This document shows positions 16,774 through 25,288 of a DNA stretch of 34,365 nt, piece after piece (positions within the stretch are counted from its first letter, which is position 1; each line of letters opens with the position of its first letter). A program made the position numbers and the translations under genes. The notes beneath the pieces were generated by a model that saw nothing but the letters and a program-made list of their open reading frames with translations, did not search any database and was not told where the DNA came from. Origin of the DNA: an uncultured Cytophagales bacterium (GTDB lineage Bacteria; Bacteroidota; Bacteroidia; Cytophagales; Thermonemataceae); assembly GCA_937911505.1 (NCBI GenBank), contig CALEMF010000071.1, positions 1 through 34,365 of the forward strand. The letters run 5' to 3'.

Positions 16774-17394
16774 CTAAAGAAAATCTTCATAGCTTCTGAC
16801 CATTGTTATACTAAATAGAAAGGCGGACTTCATTAGCCCACCTCTCTTAATTAATAAATAAGTAACTATATATAGTACTTTATTTACTCCTTTACAATAC
16901 GCGTCTTCTGCTACTGCTAGTCTAGCACCGTCGTTAAAGATAGGATCTTCACAATTGGCTGGACATACTGCATCTTGACAATTGTACTCGGTGGCAGCTA
17001 CTACCTGACTCCCCTTTTTGGCGTGAAAGCCTGGCTCAAAGATTACCCGATTACAGCGTCTGGCATCTAGTGACTCATCAGCCTCTACCACGCGTCCACG
17101 ATGAAACTCGGTATCGAATTTTTGAATGGCATAGCCATCATCATTGGTATTGATAGTGGTGGTGCCCCGCACCTCTTCAAAGACGCCCTTGCTATCTACA
17201 AAGAACAGGTAATTGTCTTCTTCTAAACAAGCCCTATTAGTAACCTCCGCTAGGGCATCGGTGCCTAAATACAGGGCGCCGTTGCTGCGAAGGGTCATAT
17301 GATTAGTTTCTGCAATACTAAATTCCAGGCAGTCGCTAAGCGTAGTGACCTGTGCCTGTAGTGCGTAGCTTCCTAATGTTAAGAAGCTAATCAA
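16774..17394 (-). CDS. 3-coathanger-like secreted protein with a damaged start, possible pseudogene
   Basis: The frame encodes a signal peptide (FLTLGSYALQAQ) and a beta-rich region with RVIFEPGFHAKKGSQVVA (about 117-134). This GF.A..GS..VA block is typical of 3-coathanger-stack or similar cell-surface modules in Cytophagales. The only start in frame is TTG at 17394, which leaves no positive N-region. A near-identical leader 3.4 kb away has ATG where this copy has AAG (17416-17418), giving RKINLVFLISFL in both, and an in-frame stop lies just upstream. The last 40 residues after DGARLAVAEDA look like read-through of non-coding DNA, and no T9SS tail follows. Probably decaying. Confidence 0.5.
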   Translation of the reverse strand: MISFLTLGSYALQAQVTTLSDCLEFSIAETNHMTLRSNGALYLGTDALAEVTNRACLEEDNYLFFVDSKGVFEEVRGTTTINTNDDGYAIQKFDTEFHRGRVVEADESLDARRCNRVIFEPGFHAKKGSQVVAATEYNCQDAVCPANCEDPIFNDGARLAVAEDAYCKGVNKVLYIVTYLLIKRGGLMKSAFLFSITMVRSYEDFL

Positions 17395-17436
17395 GAATAC
17401 TAAGTTGATTTTTCGCTTGAGTTTGTTAAGTTGTTG
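17351..17436 (-). repeat. Duplicated leader and signal-peptide segment, copy 1
   Basis: This stretch matches 20728-20813 at roughly 70 of 84 positions by eye, covering the 5' leader (ending AACAAACTC) and the signal peptide codons. The downstream bases toward 17500 also keep a similar order of short motifs (GAATGA, CTACGCAAA-like). This copy has AAG in place of the start codon. Confidence 0.75.
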
Positions 17437-17520
17437 TTAACGTTGAATAGGTTGATGAAATAGAATAGATGATGAATGACGGTTGAGTTAGTACCTACCT
17501 ACTAACGCAAAGTGTACGAG

Positions 17521-17588
17521 GAGTAGAATCCACCATCTTAGTAGCTGTGCCAGTAAGATGGTGAAAACAACCAAGAAGGCTTCTACTC
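17521..17588 (-). terminator. Hairpin at the end of the serine hydrolase gene
   Basis: CACCATCTTA (17531-17540) pairs with TAAGATGGTG (17554-17563), and GAGTAGAA (17521-17528) pairs with TTCTACTC (17581-17588), the latter overlapping the stop codon. No T-tract follows on the minus strand, so termination may be factor-dependent or the structure may protect the 3' end. Confidence 0.45.
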
Positions 17589-20500
17589 TTTACTTACGCG
17601 GTGGTTTACAACGGTACCGTCGGGCTTGATGAGTAAAACGATGTAAAGACCTTGGTTCCAAGTTGAACCGTCTATAGGTAGATGATGAGCACCTTGTGGT
17701 TGCTGCACATCAGTTGAAGGCGAGGCTACCAAACGCCCGCTCATGTTATAGACCTGAACCGATACTGTTCCGGCTTCTTCAAGGGTGTAGTCAAGCGTGA
17801 ACTCATTAGTAAACGGGTTGGGAAAGGTACGTTCGTACTCGCTCGAAGCCTTATCTTCTAGGGCACTTTCCTCTAGGGTATTACTTAAGTCTTCACTACT
17901 CCTTAGATTGTCTGGACTAGGAATAGGATCATAATCCAATTGTACACGGGCCGTAAAGTAGTCGTCTGCCCTAGAGAAAGTAGACACGCCTTTAACCTGT
18001 TCCAAAGGTACACCCTTCCAAACGCCCAACTCTATAGACGAAGCTGCGGCACTAGGTCCATTCGGAAAAGTGACCTCGGGATTGTACAGATAGATATTTA
18101 AACCAGAGGTGATAAAAGGAAGAGAGGGTAACCCAGGCGCATAGGCATTATCCAGAGCACGGTCGTATCGTAGTGCTCCTTCAACACAAGGTAAGATAGC
18201 TGCTGGACATCTTTCTATGTAAGTAGGTTGGGAGGGATCACTAATAGAACTTAGGTACCACGGAATGGCCGAACCGTGCAAAAGTTCTGCACCAAAAGGG
18301 TACTTTTCAAAGAACCCTTCCCCATCTTGCCACAATGGGTGTAGCCGTACGTAGGTGGTATTCACGATCAACTCGTTATAAAAAGAAACCTCAGCATTGT
18401 TTGTTACAAATCCGTAAGTGTAGATATCTGCGTAAGAAAGCGGTATCCCTAATACTGTTTCAAACGTACTTGTTATTCCATCTGCAATTCCTGAAAAAAA
18501 CTCTAGACTTAGCCTTGCTAATCCCGCTGCTAACGTGGGACTTGAAATGACCCGATCATCGTAGAGTTGATTAGCGATGAACTGAAAGCCTAAATCAAAC
18601 ACTGAAGTCTGGTACCATTCTACGATGGGAGCCTCTGGATGAACTACTGTGAATCTTTCGTGCATTAATAGCGCTTCTACATCCATCGCGGGGTCTAGCC
18701 AAGCCATTCTATCTACTTTGTAAGGAGAATTAGCAAGCAACCACTCGCTTGCTCTAGTAATTATAATGTGCCCAAAAGAATGTCCTACAAACCTTAGCTC
18801 TTTCCCAGCATCACCTCCCATTTTATCTCTAATTTCCTTGAATCGCTTTCCAGCTAATACACCTATTGGGTCAGTGGTAGCTGCTTCTGTAGTAGGCTCG
18901 ACATCTGGGTACGTTCTGAACCATCTAGGGTTGGGCTTTGTAGCGTGTACAGAGGCAAAGAAAGGAGATACATCTACTTGATCTGCATTGTTTTTAAGAA
19001 GATTCGGATCAATCAGGTCGGAATTGAGAAGATCTGTTTGGGTAGAGGCGTACTGAGTCCAGTAAAAAAGCAACACGTTCCAACCCTCGCTATACCATGC
19101 GTCAATCCCTGCTTTGGTTTGTCGATCTCGGGAGGGATTTTGCGTGGGTGCCCAAGAATGATCCATCGTACCCCCTGGCTGCCAGCCGTGCGAGAATAGC
19201 ATTGTTTTCTTAGAAGGATCGTAGAAGCCTTCGTAGCGACTAGGGTCTTTCTCGTAGATGGCTTCGTGCCAGCGGAGGATATCGCCGTTGGCATTCCGAA
19301 AGTAGATACCGGCATCGACTACTTCGATAGTGGTAACATTACTATAAGGTTGTCCATTACAGTAGTAAATCGCAAAGATCTTGACCGGCCCCCATTCATC
19401 CGCATTGATCTCGGAACCAAAGTAGTAGGCTTCATCATCTTCGATCTCACGCATTTCGTACTCCCCATTGCCGTCTTTATCGTGAAAACGACTTTGTACA
19501 TACCAATAAACATCTTCGCTATTAATCACCATACCCTTTTCATCTTTAAGAATGATTTGTTCTTTAAAGTTAAAGGCTTCGTCTGCATTCCATACTTCTA
19601 GGTTGGGTGTAAGCGTAATACTTGAAGGACAGAAGCTTGGGCTGCCGCTAGGATCATCGTCTGGAGGTGGATTACCGTTGTTCGGGGTAGCAATCACTGG
19701 GATAGGTCGATAAATAGTTGTGCCACCACTAGGATTGGGGTTGGGTTCGGCTACTTCTACCTCCGGGATGCCCTGACCGCAAAAGCTTCCTTGGTTGGTA
19801 CCGTTGCGATCCCATAGATTCAGTTCATAGCTACTTCCATCCGCATAAGTAATGTAAGAAGCCGCGATAATAGGTGCTTCTGGGTTGTAGCAACCAAAGC
19901 TACTTGCTCCAAAAACAAAACGAACCGCTGGATCTCCTTCGCTATTACAGGTAGGCGGCTCAGTGGTACAACGACCTTGTTCGTAAGAAAAGATCTGTAT
20001 CACTTCTGTTTCCTGAGAATTTCTGCTAACCGCATCAGGAAGGTCATCACAATCGAAATTAGTCTCTGTAATAGACTCGCTACTCTTAGTATTCTCATCG
20101 ATGTAGTTTCTTATTCCTGCAATGAATTCTTCGCGGGTTTGATCACCACTACCAAACCACCTGACCAAGGAAGGTGCAGCAATATCTCCACTGGAATTTC
20201 TTTCTCTTAAAATAACTTCTCCGGACTTATTGAGTAATAGCTTGGTGCTATACACTGCGTTGTTATCGTAGCCAGGTTTTACCTCATCAACTACGTTCAT
20301 ATCCTTACAAAGATAATACGTAATCTCTTGTTTTTTGTCGGTTACTTGCTCGGTAAAAATGACCTCTAGCCCTTCTTCAATAGGGTGAGCGTTTAGCCCT
20401 GTCACGGTAAAATTAGTGAAATCCGGCGCCTGTTGAATACCCTGAGCATCTGTAAAACTTTTAGTTCCACTAATACCAGTTACAGCAAAACCAAGATACG

Positions 20501-20669
20501 CTTCCCCTCCGCCTAGTCTTTCAAACTTAGACTTCGTACCCACAATGGCTATCCAAGGTCCCTTTCCTTCAATACTATCTTCCCAATCCTCCTGGGTTTG
20601 GGCATAAGTAGCTTGCCCAGCGAATAGCATTATTAGCCATCCGCTCACTATTAGTAGATATGTTTTCAT
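17583..20669 (-). CDS. T9SS-exported serine hydrolase (lipase-like), 1028 residues
   Basis: Signal peptide 1-23. The first 450 residues are beta-rich with scattered cysteines and a Pro/Asn/Gly linker near 305-345; I do not recognise a family there. Residues about 460-720 form an alpha/beta hydrolase: LFSHGWQPGG (491-500, oxyanion region), FVGHSFGH (627-634) with nucleophile Ser631, and MAWLDPAMD with a likely acid Asp659. The last 78 residues (from TFPNPFTNEF) are a type A T9SS sorting domain ending MSGRLV...GLYIVLL...HRVSKE, so the protein crosses the outer membrane by T9SS and may be anchored at the surface. Substrate unknown; an ester or lipid is likely. It is preceded by a 39-residue peptide frame ending five bases before its ATG. 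Confidence 0.82.
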   Translation of the reverse strand: MKTYLLIVSGWLIMLFAGQATYAQTQEDWEDSIEGKGPWIAIVGTKSKFERLGGGEAYLGFAVTGISGTKSFTDAQGIQQAPDFTNFTVTGLNAHPIEEGLEVIFTEQVTDKKQEITYYLCKDMNVVDEVKPGYDNNAVYSTKLLLNKSGEVILRERNSSGDIAAPSLVRWFGSGDQTREEFIAGIRNYIDENTKSSESITETNFDCDDLPDAVSRNSQETEVIQIFSYEQGRCTTEPPTCNSEGDPAVRFVFGASSFGCYNPEAPIIAASYITYADGSSYELNLWDRNGTNQGSFCGQGIPEVEVAEPNPNPSGGTTIYRPIPVIATPNNGNPPPDDDPSGSPSFCPSSITLTPNLEVWNADEAFNFKEQIILKDEKGMVINSEDVYWYVQSRFHDKDGNGEYEMREIEDDEAYYFGSEINADEWGPVKIFAIYYCNGQPYSNVTTIEVVDAGIYFRNANGDILRWHEAIYEKDPSRYEGFYDPSKKTMLFSHGWQPGGTMDHSWAPTQNPSRDRQTKAGIDAWYSEGWNVLLFYWTQYASTQTDLLNSDLIDPNLLKNNADQVDVSPFFASVHATKPNPRWFRTYPDVEPTTEAATTDPIGVLAGKRFKEIRDKMGGDAGKELRFVGHSFGHIIITRASEWLLANSPYKVDRMAWLDPAMDVEALLMHERFTVVHPEAPIVEWYQTSVFDLGFQFIANQLYDDRVISSPTLAAGLARLSLEFFSGIADGITSTFETVLGIPLSYADIYTYGFVTNNAEVSFYNELIVNTTYVRLHPLWQDGEGFFEKYPFGAELLHGSAIPWYLSSISDPSQPTYIERCPAAILPCVEGALRYDRALDNAYAPGLPSLPFITSGLNIYLYNPEVTFPNGPSAAASSIELGVWKGVPLEQVKGVSTFSRADDYFTARVQLDYDPIPSPDNLRSSEDLSNTLEESALEDKASSEYERTFPNPFTNEFTLDYTLEEAGTVSVQVYNMSGRLVASPSTDVQQPQGAHHLPIDGSTWNQGLYIVLLIKPDGTVVNHRVSKE

Positions 20670-20674
20670 AGCGG

Positions 20675-20794
20675 TTAGTTGTTAGTGGGAGTGCTTACTT
20701 CGTTTACTTTCTGCTGTAAAGCTTCTAGGGCTTGCAGTGCGTGGCTCCCTATCGTTAAGAAGCTGATCAAGAATACTAAGTTAATTTTTCGCAT
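20675..20794 (-). CDS. 39-residue leader-like peptide, remnant of a duplicated gene start
   Basis: ATG at 20794 opens a 39-codon frame, RKINLVFLISFLTIGSHALQ after Met, then a short polar tail (LEALQQKVNEVS...) and a stop five bases before the serine hydrolase ATG. The first 22 residues are a signal peptide nearly identical to the one of the 3-coathanger-like gene, and the DNA around it is duplicated. It may be a gene fragment left by duplication and deletion, or it may be translated and couple to the gene behind it. No function is claimed. Confidence 0.45.
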   Translation of the reverse strand: MRKINLVFLISFLTIGSHALQALEALQQKVNEVSTPTNN

Positions 20795-20813
20795 GAGTTT
20801 GTTGGGTTGTTGT
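20728..20813 (-). repeat. Duplicated leader and signal-peptide segment, copy 2
   Basis: Partner of the copy at 17351-17436. This copy keeps the ATG (20794-20792) and the signal peptide, then diverges into a short tail. Confidence 0.75.
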
Positions 20814-20860
20814 GGAAATAGAATAAACTAGGTTGTGAATGATGACTGAATTATTGATAA

Positions 20861-20903
20861 GGTACTTCCCTACGCAAACGCTATGTAAGCGCACAGAAGT
20901 ACC
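20861..20903 (-). terminator. Hairpin downstream of the lyase-GH16 gene
   Basis: GGTACTTC (20861-20868) pairs with GAAGTACC (20896-20903), with a further possible inner pairing of GCGC/ACGC bases. It lies 15 bases past the stop of the minus-strand gene. No T-tract follows. Similar in position to the hairpin after the serine hydrolase gene. Confidence 0.45.
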
Positions 20904-20917
20904 TACATCAAACCATT

Positions 20918-23900
20918 CTATTGTTTAATAAACTTGGTAGATTGTTGCCCCACTTTAAGGTAATATAAGCCTTCGGGTAGTTGGCTAATATCAACTTGTA
21001 GTGTCGTTTCTGTATTGAAGGACGAAATATTGACCAATATACCTTGTGTATTGTAGATTCGGATGACTCCATCTTTACTTACCAGATTTCGAACAGTGAT
21101 AAGGTCATTAGCTGGGTTCGGGAATACGAGTAGTTGCTTCAGTTCGTTGTCTAGCGTTTCTGCTAGGTCTTGGTTGCTTGCTGCGCTGTTCTCCGTTACG
21201 GCATTCGCCCTTGCGTTAGCTTGGTTCTTCTGATAGACTCTTACGTAATCAACCTCCATGGTAGCAGGCCAATTGTTGGCATCCGTATTTTGATCTGGGT
21301 CGCCTCCCCAACCAGCATCTCCAGTACCGATGCGAAGCAATAGATACTGCGCCATATCCCACTCTGTACCACCATTGCCTACATCCGTTTTCCATAATTT
21401 TACGCCATCTCTGTAGAAGGTGATGAAACCGTCTTCGTGCCATTCTGCGCCGTATACGTGCCATTCGTGATTCCAAGTCTCACTAACCGTATGTTCGTTT
21501 TTCAAACGCACGCCATTTTCATCTCTCTTGTAATGCCAATCGAGGTGGTATTGGTCGTATCTGTCTTGATTCACGCCGTAACTGATTACCTCTGCAATAT
21601 CAATTTCTGGTGGCCAATGATGATAGCCTATACTCGCTTGACCATTTACTTTAGAATACCCGTAGGTATAAAAATTAGCGTGACGCCCTTTTCCATCCAA
21701 GTTGTATTTTATTCTTGCTTCTACATAACCATATTGAAAGGAAAACAAAGCATCTTTAGCTTCTCCGTGTGCTCTGGTTTTTACCATACCAGCAGCATAA
21801 TTCTTACCATTGTGTGAGGTTTGCTGGCAATATAAGGTTAGCTTACCACCGCCTACCTCCGCTAATGTCTTTCCATTGACGGAAGGTGCATTAGGAAAGG
21901 TACATTTGTGCTGATCCCACTCCTGTCCGTACGTCCACTTGGTAAGATCAAGGGAGTTTCCATCAAATTCGTCAGCCCACACTTGGCTCCAAGCAGTTCC
22001 TGTAGGACAAGTTGCGCATACAGGAGCTACATCGCTTTCTGTAACAGTCACAACGCTTGTAGCGGTTTTTTGACCATCGACAGTTGTAGCAGTGATGTTG
22101 GCTACCCCTGGCGATTGCGCTTGTACCAAACCACTAGCATTGACAGTAGCAACGTTGGTGTTATCAGACAACCAGTTTATATTTTTGTTGGTGGCATTGG
22201 TAGGTGCTATGGTATGGGTGAGTTGGGTAGTCGTCCCTTCTTCAACCGTAATGCTAGCAGGACTTACACTGATGCTTTCAACCGGAATACTGGTAGTCCC
22301 ATCGTTTACTGTTACAACTACATCATCGAAGTAAAGTGCTTCATTATTACCAGTCGTTTTTGCCTTGATGATTACCTGTAAGTAATCGCCACCAGTAATA
22401 TTACTTTCGCTGATAGTCATATCGCCTGTAGTGAAGCTACCATCGTGAGAAGCGATCAATACTTCATCGCCTCCGTCTATAGAATAGAAAACATCTAGGT
22501 AATCGGCCCAAGCCTCAGGTCTGGACTCAAGCCCTGTAGCATCTCCGCCTACAGAAACCGCTATGCTAGCAGAAGCTCCTTCAATAGGTAGTTGTTCACT
22601 GGTCCAAGTCCCAAAAGGCGCATCATTCTCACCACCATTTCCGCTAATGAGAAAATGGCCATCGACTACTTCAAATATACCATCACTGTTGTCTTCAACT
22701 GTATAAGCCGTCTGATCAGTGGCTGAGGCAGCACCGTTATCAAATGCTTCGTGCCATACATAATTAGGATCACCCACTGCGCTTGGTACAACTTGTAACG
22801 TAGCAAGCGCACTAAAGTCGCCCTCTTGTGTAGTAACGGTAATCGCTACTGACCCAGGAGCAACCCCTGTTACCCTACCTGTATTATCTACCGTAGCAAC
22901 GCTGAGATCAGCACTATTCCAAGTAACTGCTTTTGAGGTAGCATTAAGCGGTACAACTGAAGCGGTCAGTTGAGTAGCTTCTCCTACCTCTACTGTAGCT
23001 GTAGCTGGGCTTACACTTACGCCTGTCACAGGAATGATATTATCTACACCATTGATGGCCCATTCGATGGCATTTTCAAAAAGTACTTTTCCATCGGCTG
23101 TGAGGTCAGCAGCGCTCTCATCGAAGAGAAACAAACCTATCCTACGTGCTGGTGCGGCTATTGTACCCATATTATCTCCTTCGTTGTAAGCGAAGATCGT
23201 CGCTTCGCTAGCAGAGGGAAGCGTAGCAATAATGGCTGCCTCTGGGCTGGGCACGCCCCAAGACATATCTTCTTCTGAAGTTGAAGTGTTTGTTACTTGA
23301 ATATTGCCCGATAGTCCTCCTGCTACGGGATGAAATTGATCGGTTATCTGAATATTTGTTTCACTAATAAAGCCAAAATCTGTTTGTTCTACAGTACCTG
23401 TCATTCCCATATCGTCGAATAAGTAGTGCTCCCAAAGCAATACAGGTACGTCAACCTCTTTGAAGCGTTTCCCTACATCGCTTGAGTTGAGTGTTGATGA
23501 GATGACAATCGCAGCTTTATGGACAGCATCGGAGGCGCTTGAAGCAGCACCTGTTTTCACTTCTACGGTATACCCGAGGTCTTCTATCATATCCAAAGCT
23601 GCGGCATCGCCTGCGTTGAGTGTTGTACTTCCAACTAAGAACAATACAGGTAATTTTGGCTCTCCAACAACAATGTTTATCACCTCTGAATATCCTATAC
23701 CACCTGCTTCAGTTCGAGCAACGGCTTCAAGTTCGTAAATACCTTCTGCAGCGCCTGTCCACTCAAAAGACCAAGGTGCCGATAAATCTTTCCCGATAGA
23801 TATGTCGTTAGCAAAAAACTCAACTTCCTCCACATCACCTGAAGATACCGTTGCTGTTGCTGTAAGATTGATATTAGCATTGGCTGCAAAAGTGGTATTG

Positions 23901-25057
23901 TCAGCAGGTGAAGTGAGACTTACTGCAGGTGGCGTAGCGTAGCCCTCTTTATCTAAGTCTCCGTGGGTGGCCGTTGCCCATCCTGTAAAGTGCGTTTCTG
24001 ATCGATAATCAGAAGGTCTGTTACGTTCTAACACGTATGTTTCTAGATTAGGACAAGGTAAGTTTAACCGGTGTTTAAAGTGGTTATATCCCATTTCCCA
24101 ACCACCAGCGCCATGGCTGAAGAAGCCGCTACAATTCAAAGCAGTGCTTGTGCCGTTCCAGACTTTTGCGGCAAATTCTAGCCCTAGTAAAAGGCGAGGT
24201 GTATTTTGCCCACCTAGTTTGATACCATACAAGTCTATTCCTTGATTCCATGCCATTTCACAAATGGTATTCAAAACGATAATGTTGTATTGCATATGGG
24301 TGCAATCACGACCAGTTTCTTCTATGTATCCATCAGCTTTAACGTGCTGTGGTAAGATGTAGTCTTTGTACTGATCGATTCCCATTTGGAATATCTCTTC
24401 ATCGCCAAGATAAGCACCTAGCGCAACGATCGCATTGCAGCGCGCTGAAGCCCAATTGTTGCCCCCTTGAGGGTTCAAATGTAGATAGGGATAAATCTTC
24501 ATTAAGAAACCATCAATCGCTTCTATTTGCGATTGAGTGATACCAGAGGCGCCATTATTGTAATAGCGAATAATATCTAGTCCGGGTACCCATACCCCTA
24601 CTGCCCAGTAGGCTTCGAGGTGTTTTTGATATTGGTAACCCACTGAAACGATGTCCTCAAAAGTATTGGCCCAAGCCATCGCGATTTCGATGGCCTTGTC
24701 GGCATGCGCCTGATTGCCACTAACTACAAATTGCAGGGCATGGGCATAAACCGCGTGAGCGTCTTCCCTGAATTTAATTTCGCTCGTACTCTTACCGCTG
24801 GCCATGGCTTCTACGGTTTTAAAAGGGGTAGCTGTGAAGCTCAATTTCCCTACATTATCATTTTTGATGATACTGTAGCCTTGTGCCATAGGATGAGACG
24901 GCTCGTTGTTACAAATGGTTTTCATTTTGTCCAAGCCTGCTTGTGTTAAATACACCCCAGGATGGACACTTTGTGCGAAACCAGCAAAGTTGATAAGTAG
25001 TAAACTGAGGAGTAATAGATATACCCTTCTGCTTACACAGTTTTTGGTAGACTTCAT
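20918..25057 (-). CDS. T9SS-exported multidomain polysaccharidase: alginate-lyase superfamily plus GH16
   Basis: 1379 residues, signal peptide 1-29. Domain order: alginate-lyase superfamily (PF05426-like, about 31-365; NNWASARCNAI at 200-210, EETGRDCTHMQYN at 246-258); Ig-like sandwich (378-464); a flavodoxin-like segment, perhaps ThuA-like (468-670); Big_2 Ig-like (674-757); a jelly-roll-like, possibly carbohydrate-binding region (765-917); a second Big_2 (924-1006); GH16 (about 1022-1277) with the catalytic EIDIAE at 1151-1156 (nucleophile Glu1151, acid/base Glu1156); T9SS tail (about 1309-1379, FPNPANDLI to KFIKQ). It should be exported and cut two kinds of bond: a uronate linkage by elimination and a beta-glucan, agar-like or similar linkage by hydrolysis. 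Substrates cannot be fixed from motifs. Own promoter at 25109-25139. Confidence 0.9.
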   Translation of the reverse strand: MKSTKNCVSRRVYLLLLSLLLINFAGFAQSVHPGVYLTQAGLDKMKTICNNEPSHPMAQGYSIIKNDNVGKLSFTATPFKTVEAMASGKSTSEIKFREDAHAVYAHALQFVVSGNQAHADKAIEIAMAWANTFEDIVSVGYQYQKHLEAYWAVGVWVPGLDIIRYYNNGASGITQSQIEAIDGFLMKIYPYLHLNPQGGNNWASARCNAIVALGAYLGDEEIFQMGIDQYKDYILPQHVKADGYIEETGRDCTHMQYNIIVLNTICEMAWNQGIDLYGIKLGGQNTPRLLLGLEFAAKVWNGTSTALNCSGFFSHGAGGWEMGYNHFKHRLNLPCPNLETYVLERNRPSDYRSETHFTGWATATHGDLDKEGYATPPAVSLTSPADNTTFAANANINLTATATVSSGDVEEVEFFANDISIGKDLSAPWSFEWTGAAEGIYELEAVARTEAGGIGYSEVINIVVGEPKLPVLFLVGSTTLNAGDAAALDMIEDLGYTVEVKTGAASSASDAVHKAAIVISSTLNSSDVGKRFKEVDVPVLLWEHYLFDDMGMTGTVEQTDFGFISETNIQITDQFHPVAGGLSGNIQVTNTSTSEEDMSWGVPSPEAAIIATLPSASEATIFAYNEGDNMGTIAAPARRIGLFLFDESAADLTADGKVLFENAIEWAINGVDNIIPVTGVSVSPATATVEVGEATQLTASVVPLNATSKAVTWNSADLSVATVDNTGRVTGVAPGSVAITVTTQEGDFSALATLQVVPSAVGDPNYVWHEAFDNGAASATDQTAYTVEDNSDGIFEVVDGHFLISGNGGENDAPFGTWTSEQLPIEGASASIAVSVGGDATGLESRPEAWADYLDVFYSIDGGDEVLIASHDGSFTTGDMTISESNITGGDYLQVIIKAKTTGNNEALYFDDVVVTVNDGTTSIPVESISVSPASITVEEGTTTQLTHTIAPTNATNKNINWLSDNTNVATVNASGLVQAQSPGVANITATTVDGQKTATSVVTVTESDVAPVCATCPTGTAWSQVWADEFDGNSLDLTKWTYGQEWDQHKCTFPNAPSVNGKTLAEVGGGKLTLYCQQTSHNGKNYAAGMVKTRAHGEAKDALFSFQYGYVEARIKYNLDGKGRHANFYTYGYSKVNGQASIGYHHWPPEIDIAEVISYGVNQDRYDQYHLDWHYKRDENGVRLKNEHTVSETWNHEWHVYGAEWHEDGFITFYRDGVKLWKTDVGNGGTEWDMAQYLLLRIGTGDAGWGGDPDQNTDANNWPATMEVDYVRVYQKNQANARANAVTENSAASNQDLAETLDNELKQLLVFPNPANDLITVRNLVSKDGVIRIYNTQGILVNISSFNTETTLQVDISQLPEGLYYLKVGQQSTKFIKQ

Positions 25058-25108
25058 AGGTTAATAAATTAAGTAGTTGATGTTTGTATTGTTAACTGTT
25101 TTACCCTA

Positions 25109-25139
25109 CAAACATATATTACAATTCAAATAAAATCAA
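25109..25139 (-). promoter_or_regulatory. Bacteroidota-type promoter of the lyase-GH16 gene
   Basis: On the minus strand TTG (25139-25137), a 20-base gap and TATGTTTG (25116-25109) fit the Bacteroidota TTG / TAnnTTTG promoter exactly at the -7 box. Transcription would begin near 25102, giving a leader of about 45 bases. No polysaccharide-utilisation regulator site was recognised. Confidence 0.6.
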
Positions 25140-25288
25140 GTGTAATAACCTGACTATCTGATGTATACATATGAATTTTATCGCATTAGTACCAATACTA
25201 AAAAGCCAGTATTGATGAGATAACATTATAGTAATTCATAGTTGGGCACAAGTGGCAAATAGCGGTATAATACCAAGTAATTTTTAGG

